From the NCBI GenBank assembly GCA_026874595.1, contig CM049314.1, positions 1,759,318-1,823,317 of the forward strand: a stretch of 64,000 nucleotides of DNA, given 5' to 3'. The position numbers and the translations under genes are program-made. The notes beneath the pieces are model-generated. The model made no database searches. It worked only from the letters and a program-made list of their open reading frames with translations, and was not told where the DNA came from. The DNA is from Sipunculus nudus (lineage: Eukaryota; Annelida; Sipuncula; Golfingiida; Sipunculidae). Below, piece after piece: positions 24,401-36,089 of this stretch (its first letter is position 1; each line of letters starts with the position of its first letter).

Positions 24401-25620
24401 TTAGCTCAGCTGACTATAAGTCATCTGAGCTATTGTCGTGGTCCATTGTCCGTCGTCCGTCCGTCTGTCCATCCGTCCGTCTGTCCGTAGATGTGGCACG
24501 TTTTGAAACCGTAAGACCTAGGAATCCAAAATTTGGCACAATGTTAGATGTCCCCAAGATCTCCTACCAAACCGAAAACTGGGTCTTTGCGACTTCTTTC
24601 CTTTGAGAAATTAAGGAAAAACTTCCATTTTTTTAAATTAAAAACCTATTTTCACACTTCAGGACTGCCTAATATTAAAACCGATCATCTGTTTTTCCTC
24701 ATATTTACCATAAATAATCCTCTATATAGTTCCTATGCACATGCCAGAAATTAGGTCTGTATTATATAATTTAAAAAAGTTATGGGCCCAAACATAATGC
24801 ATTTTGTAAATAATCAGGAAAGAAATTTGATCACTTAACACAAAACTTGTTAAAGCTAAGCGCTTTTTTTCCAGTAATATAACTTTTATTAATCAAAATT
24901 AAATTGTATACCCTAAATTAGATCAATATCTTTTATTTTTTTTTAAATATTAGCAAAAATAAAAAATCGGTACCTTAAATTTTCCCCAATTTTGAACAGG
25001 GCACGTTTTTTTCCTGTAACTGTTGTGGATTTAATTTTCAAAGCATGTTTTGTTAACACCAAAAATTTGAAACCAGTTGGTCAAAAACTGTAGATTTTAT
25101 TCAAGTTTTCAAGCACCATGTGACATATTGTTTACATCAAGCTAGTGTTATGCAGTTGCTAGAGCTCAGCTCCCCAGCTTCAGCTCTAAGTTCCTTAAAT
25201 TTGGCATACAGTTAGATGTCTCCAAAATCCCCTATCATGCTTAGAATTTGGTCACTAGGATTTAATTCCTTCGAGAACATTAATGAAAAACTTAATTTTT
25301 ATTAAAAAGTCTTTTGTTACACTTTAAGACTGCCTAAAATCAAAACCACTGATCTGACATTGATCTTATATAATATACATATTTTTCTATACATTCGCTA
25401 TGCACATGCATATGAATTTTTCAAATTTTATAAGTTATTAGTATAAATATAAAATTAGTACCTTAAATTTTGCCCAACTTTGACCATGGCACGTTTGTTT
25501 CCTGAAAGCACTGTTGATATAATTTTCACATCATGCACACATAAGGATTTCAGCTTTGTAGTTTAGAAAGCTGAAAGAAATTGGCCAAAATCGTAGCTTT
25601 AATTAATGTTTTTATGAGAC
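24400..25620. repeat. Dispersed-repeat unit present as two diverged tandem copies
   Basis: The left copy starts at 'agctcagctgactataagtc' near 24404, followed by a CCGT-rich stretch (gtccgtccgtctgtcc), a head type common in mollusc intergenic DNA. Blocks of 24520-25060 recur in the same order at 25195-25540: atttggcacanagttagatgt, gactgcctaa, ctatgcacatgc, taccttaaatttt and ggcacgtt. The offset is about 660 bp at the first block and about 485 bp at the last, so the right copy is shorter through deletions. No coding capacity; probably a non-autonomous element, class unknown. Confidence 0.65.
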
Positions 25621-26911
25621 AATGTCAGACCCAGGCTTTACCAGCCCCTCTTCAGTCACCTGTATGTTGACCTTGCTGACCTTTGAGCAAATTATGCACG
25701 CTTGAGGCGAGGCATACACCGGGGCAGCCTGGCAGCTTATGCCCAGCCACAGTTGATCCAGGTGTCCAACCCAACTCATCTAGTAGTTGTTTTGAAAAAC
25801 AACATAACAAAAAACAATAAAGTAAACATTTTTATTGGTTTTTATTAACAAATGAAAGAAAAATTAATAAAAAAGGAATTTGTTAGTTGATGAGTAACAG
25901 GAAATTAACTTGCAGTTACTGATGATGTATGAATCTTGTATGGATGGTAAGACAATGTCAATTTTATTCCAAATAACACAATGCAGTCACCTATGGTATT
26001 TTTCAGTTAAATTTTAATGACAAAAAATAAATCATATTATTCATTACTAATCATTAGGGATCATATGAAGGAAATTAATGATAGACAAAGATGCAGTTAA
26101 AAATATCAATCTAGATTCCTACTGAGTCTAGTGTGTAGATGGATGTGATAATAGTCCAAAGTAAATATATTACATTTATTTTTTTAATATAAATAAAAGC
26201 AAAAAAAACAGGAACTTATGATCATTATTTAAATTTGTGAATTTTGTATATTCTGGATTCTCAACATCATTGTTTGGCTAAAACTGAATAAATACTAGAC
26301 ATGGTGCGAATGCTTTGCAAAAGTATTTGAATACGAATATGAATATGTACTGCATTAAAAAATTTTATTGCATGAGAATGCGAATTCAGGTAAAAATGAA
26401 AGTATTTGAATACCAGTGCAGATACTTTAAAAATGTATTCATGAATGCATTCATGAATATATTCTATAATATTATTTTAATAATCATTTCAGTTATATTT
26501 TATTTTATAAAATCATATGATTTTCTTATTATTTTTTAAATAAAAATTATATTGGCACAATATTTGTTATTAAATTTTAATAAATAGTTAAACTCTTTTA
26601 TTATATGTGCTGCTTATAAGATATATGGCCAAGTCAAAATCTGTGTGACAATAGCACTCCTTTTGTTAATAAAAATAAAAGAAATCAATCCTCTTCCCTG
26701 TCTCCAAAGATACTATCAAAATCATACATAAGTTAAACACCAACAACTCATAATAAATCTTATATTTATTACCACATGCACAAAACCAGCATGTGCCTCA
26801 TTCTCTAATCATACTTTTTATCATATATAACAGCTGAGCGCCGTGACCCAGGGTCCCTTTTTATTATTATTATCATCATTATAATTATCATAAATATTAT
26901 TATTATCATTA
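25621..26911. other. AT-rich intergenic DNA
   Basis: No exon or element end was supported. A patch at about 26300-26460 repeats the motif (gaata)tttgaatac / gaatatg / cattcatgaat, a low-complexity palindrome-rich stretch. An (ATT)-rich stretch at 26860-26911 forms the target of the Helitron that follows. Confidence 0.45.
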
Positions 26912-27354
26912 TCTATATATTAATAGCGTAAGGCGATTTTTTTGTAATTTTCCGTATCTCCACCGATACCACCGTACGGGTTGCCGTAATTTTCGACATA
27001 CATGTGCTGGTGTCCGAAGAGATTCCACCCACTTTTATTTGCAATATTTGCGTATTACGTGCATAATTAATAATTTTAATATTTGCTCTCCCACATTTCT
27101 TTAAGTTTTCGGGCCCGATAATAGCTATGGCTTCGGGTGACCGTGTGCGACCGTACGCTGTTCCGAAACACGTGCCGAACGCTGTTCCGAAAGATATTTA
27201 TCCACAATACCATAGATATCATGGATCTATATATTACTAGCGTAACGCGATTTGTGTGATTTTTCGAATCTCCGGGTTTTCCGTGGATTTCCGATGCCAC
27301 CGTACGGATTGTCGTGTTCGCCCTAAAACCGTGCGTAGCACGGCTATTTGCTAG
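26912..27354 (+). mobile_element. Short non-autonomous Helitron
   Basis: The 5' end is TCTATATATTAATAGCG (TC start). The 3' end is a perfect 6-bp-stem hairpin CCGTGCGTAGCACGG (27329-27343) followed after 7 bases by CTAG (27351-27354). The element sits between A (26911) and T (27355), the A^T target of Helitrons, without target duplication, inside an ATT/ATC-rich host stretch that continues on both sides. A second 5'-like end (TCTATATATTACTAGCG) starts at 27226, so the element carries two related 5' termini and one 3' terminus. No Rep-helicase is encoded. Confidence 0.85.
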
Positions 27355-28690
27355 TTATTATTGTTATTATTAATATTTGTCATTTTTATTTTAATAAAAT
27401 TTCTTGGTTCATTGAAAATAGATCCCTTGAACAAGTTAACAAATTATCTTCTTGTCAGCTTTCACGGATTAAGGAGCTGTAATGTAATAAATGTCAACAT
27501 TTAATCCATGACGTCATATTCACACCTTCCAATTACATCATGACTCTGTCCTTGGACTCAGTCCTCATAGGCCTCATACTATGACATCAGGAAAGTGTGC
27601 AACCTCCACACAGGGTCAAGATCAATCGTTTATTATGAAATGGCTCCCTATGTTTGCTATTAAGTGTAAATTAAATTGGCTACTCAATATAAATCGATTT
27701 CTTTGTAAAAGCGTGCATCTTAACATTACTTATTGTAAACATTCTCTGTGTGAAGATTACTAGGCATTTCAAGATTTCAGTGAATGTCATAATTGTTTTT
27801 ACTTCAATAGAATTGACATTCACCGATACATTTAATTTTTCACGATTACGTATGTAATTAATGTACCATCTAAATGTTACATTTTCTTCGTTTATTTGTT
27901 GTTACCTCCACATTATGCACATATCTTCTGATATGTTCTTGGGGTATCATCGTGCAGCTGTTTGCATCATTTCAACAAAAAATCATTCAAGGGGCAGGAT
28001 ATTTTTTTTATGATCGACCGTGAGGCTAATTAAAACAGACAAAGCTTAAATAAAAAAAAAAACAAGACAAAAAAATCAAGTAGACAGAGTTTGGGAATCT
28101 GAAATTATCGCCTTTTTTCTCTCCAAAATTCTGCCAGGTGCTGAGGAGTTTTTTTTCACCGACCTACGTACTCCAGCTTATGTTGTCGTCTGTGAAGGCC
28201 ATTTAGCGAGTTCAGAATTTGGAATTGGTACAGCGCCGCCCCCCCCCCCCCAAACACACACACAAGCGCGCACGTATATAGTGCTTATGTGATCTAGTCA
28301 GACATACGGGTTTAAGAAACAACTGAATCTGGTGTTGATATGATAAGAATCATCTGAAAATGGCAATAAACATAACAAAGGATTATTGTGCTCAACATTA
28401 TAATTCCAGTTAAGCACCGACTGCATTAGATACTGAACCCACCATGTGAAACGTGTTAACAAAAGCGTCAATGCCTGGTTCATGGTTACAACAGCCCCTT
28501 GTCCGAGCGTAAGAATGTTTGCTTGCTTTAGCGATATGCGCTGTCGATAAGAATAAACTAATGTTGATGTGCCATAACCCGAAGACTATCCTATGTATGA
28601 GTATTGCGCGAAAATGTGTCGGGTCAAAATGTCCAGGGACAGGATCAACCCTGTGTAGATCTGAGAGTGATGTATGTCATAAACAAAGGG
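27355..28690. other. Intergenic DNA without recognised genes
   Basis: A C-run lies at 28238-28250, followed by a short CA-rich tract. No splice-bounded exon or family motif was recognised. Confidence 0.45.
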
Positions 28691-29270
28691 AGCTACCACA
28701 CGATTTCACTGTGTTCGTTGGAAAGCGGAATAATTATGTCGTTCATTAAAGCCGATCTCAAATCTACCGATATTTTCCGATTCGTTGTCGGCCGCATATA
28801 TGGTAGGATCCGTAGATGTTTGGAGGTTCGCAAAGCATCACAAAATATCGTTAGCGTGCACATTCCTTCGCGAATGCTCCGCCAGATGTTCAGAAATTTC
28901 AATGCTTACATTGAAATTTGGTCGCGAAGTTTTGTCGCAAGATAATAGCGACGACATAACAGCGAACCTCTCCGAGACTTCCCGGCAGAGCATCCCAGAC
29001 ATGTTTATGTCTCAAAGCATCTGCTTTGTGTTTGCGATAAGACGCCAAAGTATCTGCAAAGTTTCGGCGAACGATCGGTGATATGCTTTTGTTCGGTAAA
29101 CCTCCGGCTGCCAGAATCTTCGGCAATTTCAAGGACAATACCATACATTTTCCGGCCGATTTTTATCCAGCCGGAAAACTCAGTAGATGTGATGGCAGAA
29201 CCGACTTTTCCTCCTTCTTTTCCTTCTATGATCATCCATGACGACAAAGGCAATCCAGGAGACTAATCTT
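28690..29270. other. GC-richer stretch with overlapping open frames on both strands, unidentified
   Basis: Compared with its flanks this ~580-bp segment is clearly richer in G+C. It has six overlapping open frames of 62-113 codons, with none dominant. No domain could be recognised on either strand and no terminal repeats or splice signals were seen. It may be an old, unclassified repeat or decayed coding sequence; no function is proposed. Confidence 0.3.
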
Positions 29271-30310
29271 GAAGTGACCTAAAAGGCCTGAAATGTGCGT
29301 GCGCCGGCTGGTGAGGGGGCCGGCATTAACAGTGGGTAACAAGGGAGGTCGTACATTCCTTCCTCAACGGTTATATAAGACGGTCGGTCTATATCGCCTT
29401 CGCTTTAACCGATGCTTTGTGTAGCAAGTTATTGGAGTTACGCCACTAGGCTTGGCACCTAGCCTAGAATTGTAATTAAACCAATGCAAGCGTCGTGATT
29501 TTAAACTTGTAATTAAATTGTAATACTCTGCTCTTATTTTCCAGATTACAGGTGACATACATAAATATTTTAGGTGTTATTTCTTTTTGTCTTTAGGATA
29601 ATTATTAATATGGCGATATTTTATGTCATGCATTAAGGTCAATGTCAAGTTTCATAGGAAAACAGCCATAGTCGCAATGATATAGCATGTTTTTGCAACA
29701 AACTGACATAGAAAAACATTTAAGATATAACTTACAGCATACTTTAAAATGCTCATTGATTTTGTGATATCTCTGAGGATATGATAGGCAACTGATCCAT
29801 GCGGTATGTTAATATCAGCTGGAAATAAAAAGGTCAATCTTGCTGTTGTGTGGTACGTTTTCGGAAAACAATGACATCATTGTCGTAAAAAGAGGCTTAT
29901 CTTCTTCTTGTCACTGCAACCGCCTTTATTATGTCTAGTCACTGGAAACAAAATTCAGTGCCGACTTATATAAAATTTACAGCTTGAAAGCGCAAGATCT
30001 TCTGCAAAAGCATATTCATTTAATTACAATATATGTTTCACGAGTGATTTACAGTCAAAAAGTCCGATGTCAAGATAGTAATGGTCTTCAAGAACATTGT
30101 AGCTAAAGTGCGGCATAAAGGACCACACATGATTTCTTACTATTCGTCTCTGATATAGTTTTGCTTTTTGGTGCTGGTCAGAGAAAGTTACACAAAACAC
30201 GCACAAACAGCCTTGGGCAAGATTTTCAAAGCAATGACAGAAACAAGACAGAAATAACATTATTTCTACACGCATATACAAAAGAACACCGATTTGTTAG
30301 AACAAAAGAT
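29271..30310. other. Intergenic DNA downstream of the first PLAC8-like gene
   Basis: No gene was recognised. Near its right edge, tttatt at 30313-30318 (aataaa on the minus strand) is a candidate polyadenylation signal for the gene at 30564-35015. Confidence 0.4.
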
Positions 30311-30563
30311 AGTTTTATTAACACACATGAATAATGGTGAAAATAAAAGTTAATTTTTTACCAAATACTTTCTGTTATTTGAAAGTTACAAAGAGCACAG
30401 AACGGAGGTAGGGCGCTCATGTGATTACTTGGTGTGTCAGTTATCGTTCATGGTAAAACTACATTTGTTTTTTTACCTCAACTTAGTGTTTAATTGATGG
30501 AATTTCAAGGGAGTTGTACATACTGAAGGCCATTTAAGCTTTCTTCTGAAACATTGAGACGCA

Positions 30564-33500
30564 TTAATCCATCCCAAATGTGTTCATTTCATGCTTCATT
30601 TGACAGATAGCGCACATTGTACAACAGCACACGGCGAACATGTCCTTTACAATGCTGCCCTGAAATAGCAAAAAAAGATAATGTGTATTAATAATTTTAC
30701 ACGTTCATTTTACATATTCCTGAACCACAGGTATCTCATAAAATAAGTTACTAATAACATGGTAAAATATTTCATAGATTATATTACTATTAGTTAGTTG
30801 GATGAACTTCCCTGTTTATAAAAAATCAGGATGTAAGCTACAATAATGCACAATGTTTATTCTCTCGACCGGTAAACTTTCAAAACAAAAAAAAAAGAAG
30901 AAAATATAAATGTTTATTACGCATTTTCATTAAGTGAGTAGAACTAACAGTTCATTGCTTGTTGTCGCAAAAATATAAATAGCTGATCCGTTTTATTTTA
31001 TTTTTTTCCATACCTTAATGGCGAGCCTGGTTCTGAGCTTGGTTCTCATGGCAACCAGGCCAGCACAGGTACAAGGTGTACAGAGATTTTCGTCCATGTC
31101 AGACGCCATCTTGCACGCCAGGCAGCAGGGGAAGAAGCAACCCATCAGAACTACAGCAACAAAAGGCTTGTTTAGGTCGCAACAATAGGCTGGTTTACGT
31201 CACAACAATAGGCGGCTGGTTACGGTCTCAACAATAGGCTGGATTTGGTCACAACAAAAGACTGGTTAAGGTCACAACAAGACGCTGGTTAAGGTCACAA
31301 CAATGGACTTGATAAGGTCCCATCAATAGGTTTGTTGAGGTCACGGCGAAAGGCTAGAACACAACAATAAGCTGGTTAAGGTTACAACAATAGGCTGGTT
31401 AAAGTCACAACAACCGGCCAGTTAAGGTCTCAACAATATGGTTGTCAAGGTCACAGCAATAGGCGGGTTAAGCTCACAGTAACAGGCTGGTAAGATCTGA
31501 ACAATTGACTGGTTAAGGTCACAACGTTAGGTTGGTTTTAGTCAGAACAATGGGCTTGTTAAGGTCTCATCAATATGCTGGTTAACATTTCAAGAATAGG
31601 CTTGGTAAGCCTTGCTCATCAGGCTGGTTAAGGTCTACAAACAGGCTGGATAAGGTCAAAAGATTAGGCTGGTTAAGGTATACAGAAACAATTGGTTAAG
31701 GTCTACAAACAGGCTGGATAAGGTCAAAAGATTAGGCTGGTTAAGGTATACAGAAACAACTGGTTAAGGTCTACAAACAGGCTGGATAAGGTCAAAATAT
31801 TAGGCTGGTTAAGGTATACAGAAACAATTGGTTAAGGTCTACAAACAGGCTGGATAAGGTCAAAAGATTAGGCTGGTTAAGGTATACAGAAACAATTGGT
31901 TAAGGTCTACAAACAGGCTGGATAAGGTCAAAAGATTAGGCTGGTTAAGGTATACAGAAACAATTGGTTAAGGTCTACAAACAGGCTTGATAAGGTCAAA
32001 AGATTAGGCTGGTTAAGGTATACAGAAACAATTGGTTAAGGTCTACAAACAGGCTGGATAAGGTCAAAAGATTAGGCTGGTTAAGGTATACAGAAACAAT
32101 TGGTTAAGGTCTACAAACAGGCTGGATAGGGTCAAAAGATTAGGCTGGTTAAGGTATGCAGAAACAATTGGTTAAGGTCTACAAACAGGCTGGATGAGGT
32201 CAAAAGATTAGGCTGGTTAAGGTATGCAGAAACAATTGGTTAAGGTCTACAAACAGGCTGGATAAGGTCAAAAGATTAGGCTGGTTAAGGTATGCAGAAA
32301 CAATTGGTTAAGGTCTACAAACAGGCTGGATAAGGTCAAAAGATTAGGCTGGTTAAGGTATGCAGAAACAATTGGTTAAGGTCTACAAACAGGCTGGATA
32401 AGGTCAAAAGAATAGGCTGGTTAAGGTATACAGAAACAATTGGTTAAGGTCTACAAACAGGCTGGATAAGGTCAAAAGATTAGGCTGGTTAAGGTATACA
32501 GAAACAATTGGTTAAGGTCTACAAACAGGCTGGATAAGGTCAAAAGATTAGGCTGGTTAAGGTATACAGAAACAATTGGATAAGGTCTACAAACAGGCTG
32601 GATAAGGTCAAAATATTAGGCTGGTTAAGGTATACAGAAACAATTGGTTAAGGTCTACAAACAGGCTGGATAAGGTCAAAAGATTAGGCTGGTTAAGGTA
32701 TACAGAAACAATTGGTTAAGGTCTACAAACAGGCTGGATAAGGTCAAAAGATTAGGCTGGTTAAGGTATACAGAAACAATTGGTTAAGGTCTACAAACAG
32801 GCTGGATAAGGTCAAAAGATTAGGCTGGTTAAGGTATACAGAAACAATTGGTTAAGGTCACAACAAAAAGCCGTTGATATCGCAAGACCAGGCTGGTCAA
32901 GGTCTAAAGAACCGGCTGGTTAAGATCTACAAACAGGCTGGATAATTTCCAAATAATAAGCTGGTTAGGTCTAAGAACTGGCTGGTTAAAGTCTTAAGAA
33001 CTGGCAGGTAAAAGTCTACAAACAGGTTCGATAAGGTCTAAAGAATAGGCTGGTTAGGTATAAAGAACAGATTGGTTAATTTCTTAAGAACAAATTGTTT
33101 AATATCTAAAGAATAGGCTGGCTAAGTTCTCCAGAACAGGCTGGTAAAGGTATCGAGAACAGGCAGTTATGGTCTTAAGAACAAGCTTACTATGGTTTCA
33201 AGAAGTTTTGAGAATACATTTAACTTTTTGAGGTAAGGGGAGGTACAAATTATTGCAGGAATGATAAGTTCTTATATTTCACAAAATTTTATAGAGTAAA
33301 ATTTCAAAACTAAAAATATTTTCTGAAAGAAGTGGTTAGATTTGAAAATGACAATTACACAAACGTATTTAATTACTTATTTCTGAAGGACTCATTTAAT
33401 CAGTTTTCATCTAAATTCTTAAAAAATCAGCAATAAAGTGTTCTTAATGTAATATGAAATAACAATTTATGATTATTTATTACATATTATAATATAACAA

Positions 33501-34650
33501 ATAATAAAGTAACAATTTATCGTTATACTGTAACATATTACAATATATTAAATATAATAAGAATAACCTTTTTCTTGTTTTTGCATTTAATTGCACACAA
33601 AAACTCTTGCCATAAAATAAGGCATGGTAATGCATAGCAGAAAAAGTCTATATACGCATTTGCTAAATAAATCATATATTAATGTTCAGAGAAGCCTGTA
33701 TACCTGGAAAATTTGTCCATTTAAAAGTAAAATAGGAATATTAGATTCATGTAACGAACTAGAGGTTTGTCATGGCAGATCGATCCTCGGAAGCTTACCC
33801 TGGGGCCCGCAAATCCGTCACCTATGACAATTATACTGAATAAAAGGTCGGGAATGTTAATTTGTGTATCAGAAATCTATCGCGAACTGGGACAGAAGTT
33901 AGAAGATGAAAAAAAAACGAGAGAAGATTTCTCGCCGATGGTTTGTCAATTAAAAGCCCCTTAAATTCTTGACCCAAATGTGCACATATAAAAATATGGC
34001 TGTACTCACACACGCCGCAGTTAGAGGAGAAGCATCCGAAGAGGCCGCTAGACCAGGATTCTAGGTTCTCAGGGTACGGCCGTTTGGCTGTCGTCACGGT
34101 CGTTACTGTTGTGGGCTGCTGGGCCACGACAACTGCCTGAGGCTGAAGAGAAAAGAATGACTACTTGATTGATTGTTTTTTTTTCTTTTTTTTTGGTTGA
34201 TAGTCTTTATTCCTTCGAATTCGAAGAGTGCACAACACAGCCAAGTTTCAGTTTGTGTCGCCTGATTCCTGTGTCGGTCCATTTCGCGCTGTTCGAGACG
34301 CGTGTAGGCCTTGATGGGTTCTTACAATCCTACATTTCTTAAAATGGCCTATGAAAACGTCTATTTAAAAAACTTACATTTGCGAATGAAAGTTCTGCTT
34401 TATTAATATACGTAAAACGTGTAATCCTCCTCAAATTTAAAGACTGGGGCTTGGTCTATAAATGGGTTACTTCGCTCTAAACGTTGCCGACACTCGTACT
34501 CCTTCACCCAAACACTCCCCGCAGACACATTCTCGCCTTATCGAACCCTGACAGGTTAATTTTTCCTCGTTTCTATACCCGCTCATGGGACTGCCATATT
34601 GCGTACACATGAAAACCTGGATGTCAAAGTTCGCATGTCGAAATAATTTG

Positions 34651-34708
<58 letters not shown>

Positions 34709-35015
34709 GTCGGTTCACTGCCGATTGAGAATCGAACCCGTGACCTTACGATTGCCGATTGCCTGCTAAATCCACTGAGCTACAGCAGATCCCCTACCTC
34801 TTTCTTTCCCTCTCAAACAAACCCAACTGTGCTTTAAAAAGAGCTTAACTACCATTTCAATATACATGAATTGCAAATTGCTGCCAATAGTTTAAGACCC
34901 CTTAAATTTTCTTAAAATTAAAAAAAAATACATTGAAATAGCACACTTAAATTACATTAACACACAAAAAAAACCTTACCGCCACGGGCTGAAGGGTTAC
35001 CACCTGCGACGTCAT
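30564..35015 (-). CDS. PLAC8-like (cornifelin family) Cys-rich protein, four exons
   Basis: Exons on the minus strand: 35015-34980 (MTSQVVTLQPVA, donor gtaagg), 34142-34010 (acceptor cttcag; donor gtgagt), 31150-31014 (acceptor ctgtag; donor gtatgg) and 30659-30564 (acceptor tttcag; stop TAA). Phases are 0, 1, 0 and the product is about 133 residues, the usual size. It has a Gln/Thr/Val-rich N-terminus, then WSSGLFGCFSSNCGV, the core CFFPCCLACKMASDMDE, CTPCTC, MRTKLRTRLAIKGSI and CCCTMCAICQMKHEM, which are the PLAC8 signature clusters. At the exon 2/3 joint the codon becomes Phe, where the paralog at 49654 has Cys. PLAC8 proteins are small, often membrane-associated, and vary in role (growth, fruit weight, metal transport in plants); the function here is unknown. 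Intron 2 holds a large minisatellite, intron 1 a SINE head. Confidence 0.9.
31155..33195. repeat. Intronic minisatellite with higher-order 68-bp unit
   Basis: Basic monomers of ~23 bp (type aacaggctggttaaggtcta) fill intron 2 of the PLAC8-like gene. At both edges (31155-31625 and 32860-33195) they are diverged. Between them, about 18 near-identical 68-bp units are tandem, each made of three monomers: ggctggttaaggtatacag, aacaattggttaaggtctac and aaacaggctggataaggtca. Point variants (tatgcag, gataggg, gatgagg) recur in neighbouring units, showing local duplication. The array starts a few bases from the exon 3 acceptor (31151). Confidence 0.97.
33196..34003. other. Remainder of intron 2 of the PLAC8-like gene
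   Basis: AT-rich sequence without recognised exon or element; the open frames at 33624-33964 have no domain. Confidence 0.5.
34654..34704. repeat. (AT)n microsatellite at the SINE tail
   Basis: About 50 bases of uninterrupted AT. Confidence 0.97.
34722..34794 (-). mobile_element. tRNA-derived SINE head in intron 1 of the PLAC8-like gene
   Basis: The minus strand begins GGGGATCTGCTGTAGCTCAG, a tRNA-like acceptor plus A box (tagctcagtgg), and has a B box (gggttcgattctc, rc of 34727-34739). It runs through cggcagtgaaccgacatt into a TA microsatellite (34654-34704) that takes the tail position. The central part is not a normal anticodon arm, so a functional tRNA is unlikely. Confidence 0.65.
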
Positions 35016-35060
35016 TGTACAGATGTTACAAGTCTAATCAGTGGCACGGACAGTTCACAT

Positions 35061-35068
35061 TTATATAA
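35061..35068 (-). promoter_or_regulatory. TATA box of the first PLAC8-like gene
   Basis: The minus strand reads ttatataaatg about 50 bases upstream of the ATG at 35015. A start site near 35035 would leave a ~20-base leader. The paralog's upstream region (about 52350-52375) has only a weak TA-rich match. Confidence 0.55.
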
Positions 35069-35393
35069 TTTTGAATGGGGTGGATCACTTCAGACATCAC
35101 GTGATCCTGACTGACAGCCACAGTCAAGCTTATCATACAGACACTCACCAAGCTAGATGTTTTCCAGTGGAAATCTAGCCTGTCCTCTTCAATGGCTGTT
35201 ATGTGTGAGTGTGTCAGATTGACGAAACGCCAAATAAGGGCCCTTCCCTAATCCCAATATTGTCCTTTATCCCATTAAGGACCAGGATCACAGGACAATA
35301 ATGGTAAAGTTCTTTTTCCGATAATAAATTAATACGAGTTAGTATTTGTACAATATAAAACGAAAATTATTGAGACAGGAACAAATTATTGTA

Positions 35394-35407
35394 CTCTCTC
35401 TCTCTCT

Positions 35408-35473
<66 letters not shown>
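35394..35473. repeat. (CT)n-(TA)n compound microsatellite
   Basis: A short CT run (35394-35408) is followed by about 60 bases of TA repeats with one taaata interruption. Confidence 0.95.
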
Positions 35474-36060
35474 GTGCGTGTTTATGTATATACATGTATA
35501 TATTATTTAATATGAAGATAAGAATTAAAACGGCATGAGTAATTACTCTTCCATTCCATAAACTACTAATTGTACTTCTGGATAACAGCCTTACAGAGAC
35601 TTACAAATTAATTATTTATAGAAATATCTTAAATACAATATGCAAATGTCAATGCATAGGCATAAAATGAAATAACATTCCATTCCAGACTAATATTTAT
35701 TTGAAAAATTAAATGAAAGAGTAAAAGTAGAACATATACATGTTTTCCCTCCTAAAAGATCATTTCTTTTGGCCCCTAAAAATATAAATGATTTCAGCTT
35801 TTGTAAAGGGGAAGCGTATGTATTTGGCTTGAATGTTTAGTTTCATATTAGGTATAGTCTGAGCTCTTCCTTGTGCTTTTGCGGTTCAGGATAAAAAATT
35901 ATCTTTGTAAAACCTGAGGCCATTGCCAGTACAACCTTTAATCATGTAACAGATAAGTAAAAGCCCTCATGGCAAAAGTAGCCAAAACGTGAGCGATAAA
36001 TGATTCAACATGAAACGTGTCGATATTTTATATCGATCAACTTTCCTTTGAACAGGATCT
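35474..36060. other. Upstream flank of the PLAC8-like gene, no gene seen
   Basis: AT-rich; no motif recognised. Confidence 0.4.
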
Positions 36061-36089
36061 TCATATCGATAATTACCAAATACTCCTCA

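Noticed and set aside
31625-32860. Regularly spaced near-identical repeats resembling a CRISPR array
   Set aside because: The units are head-to-tail without unique spacers (period 68 = three related monomers), lie in an intron of an animal gene, and no cas genes exist here. It is a minisatellite.
34722-34794. Possible functional tRNA gene (GGGGATC... start, A and B boxes)
   Set aside because: The anticodon-arm region does not fold normally and the 3' side runs into SINE-like tail and TA repeats.
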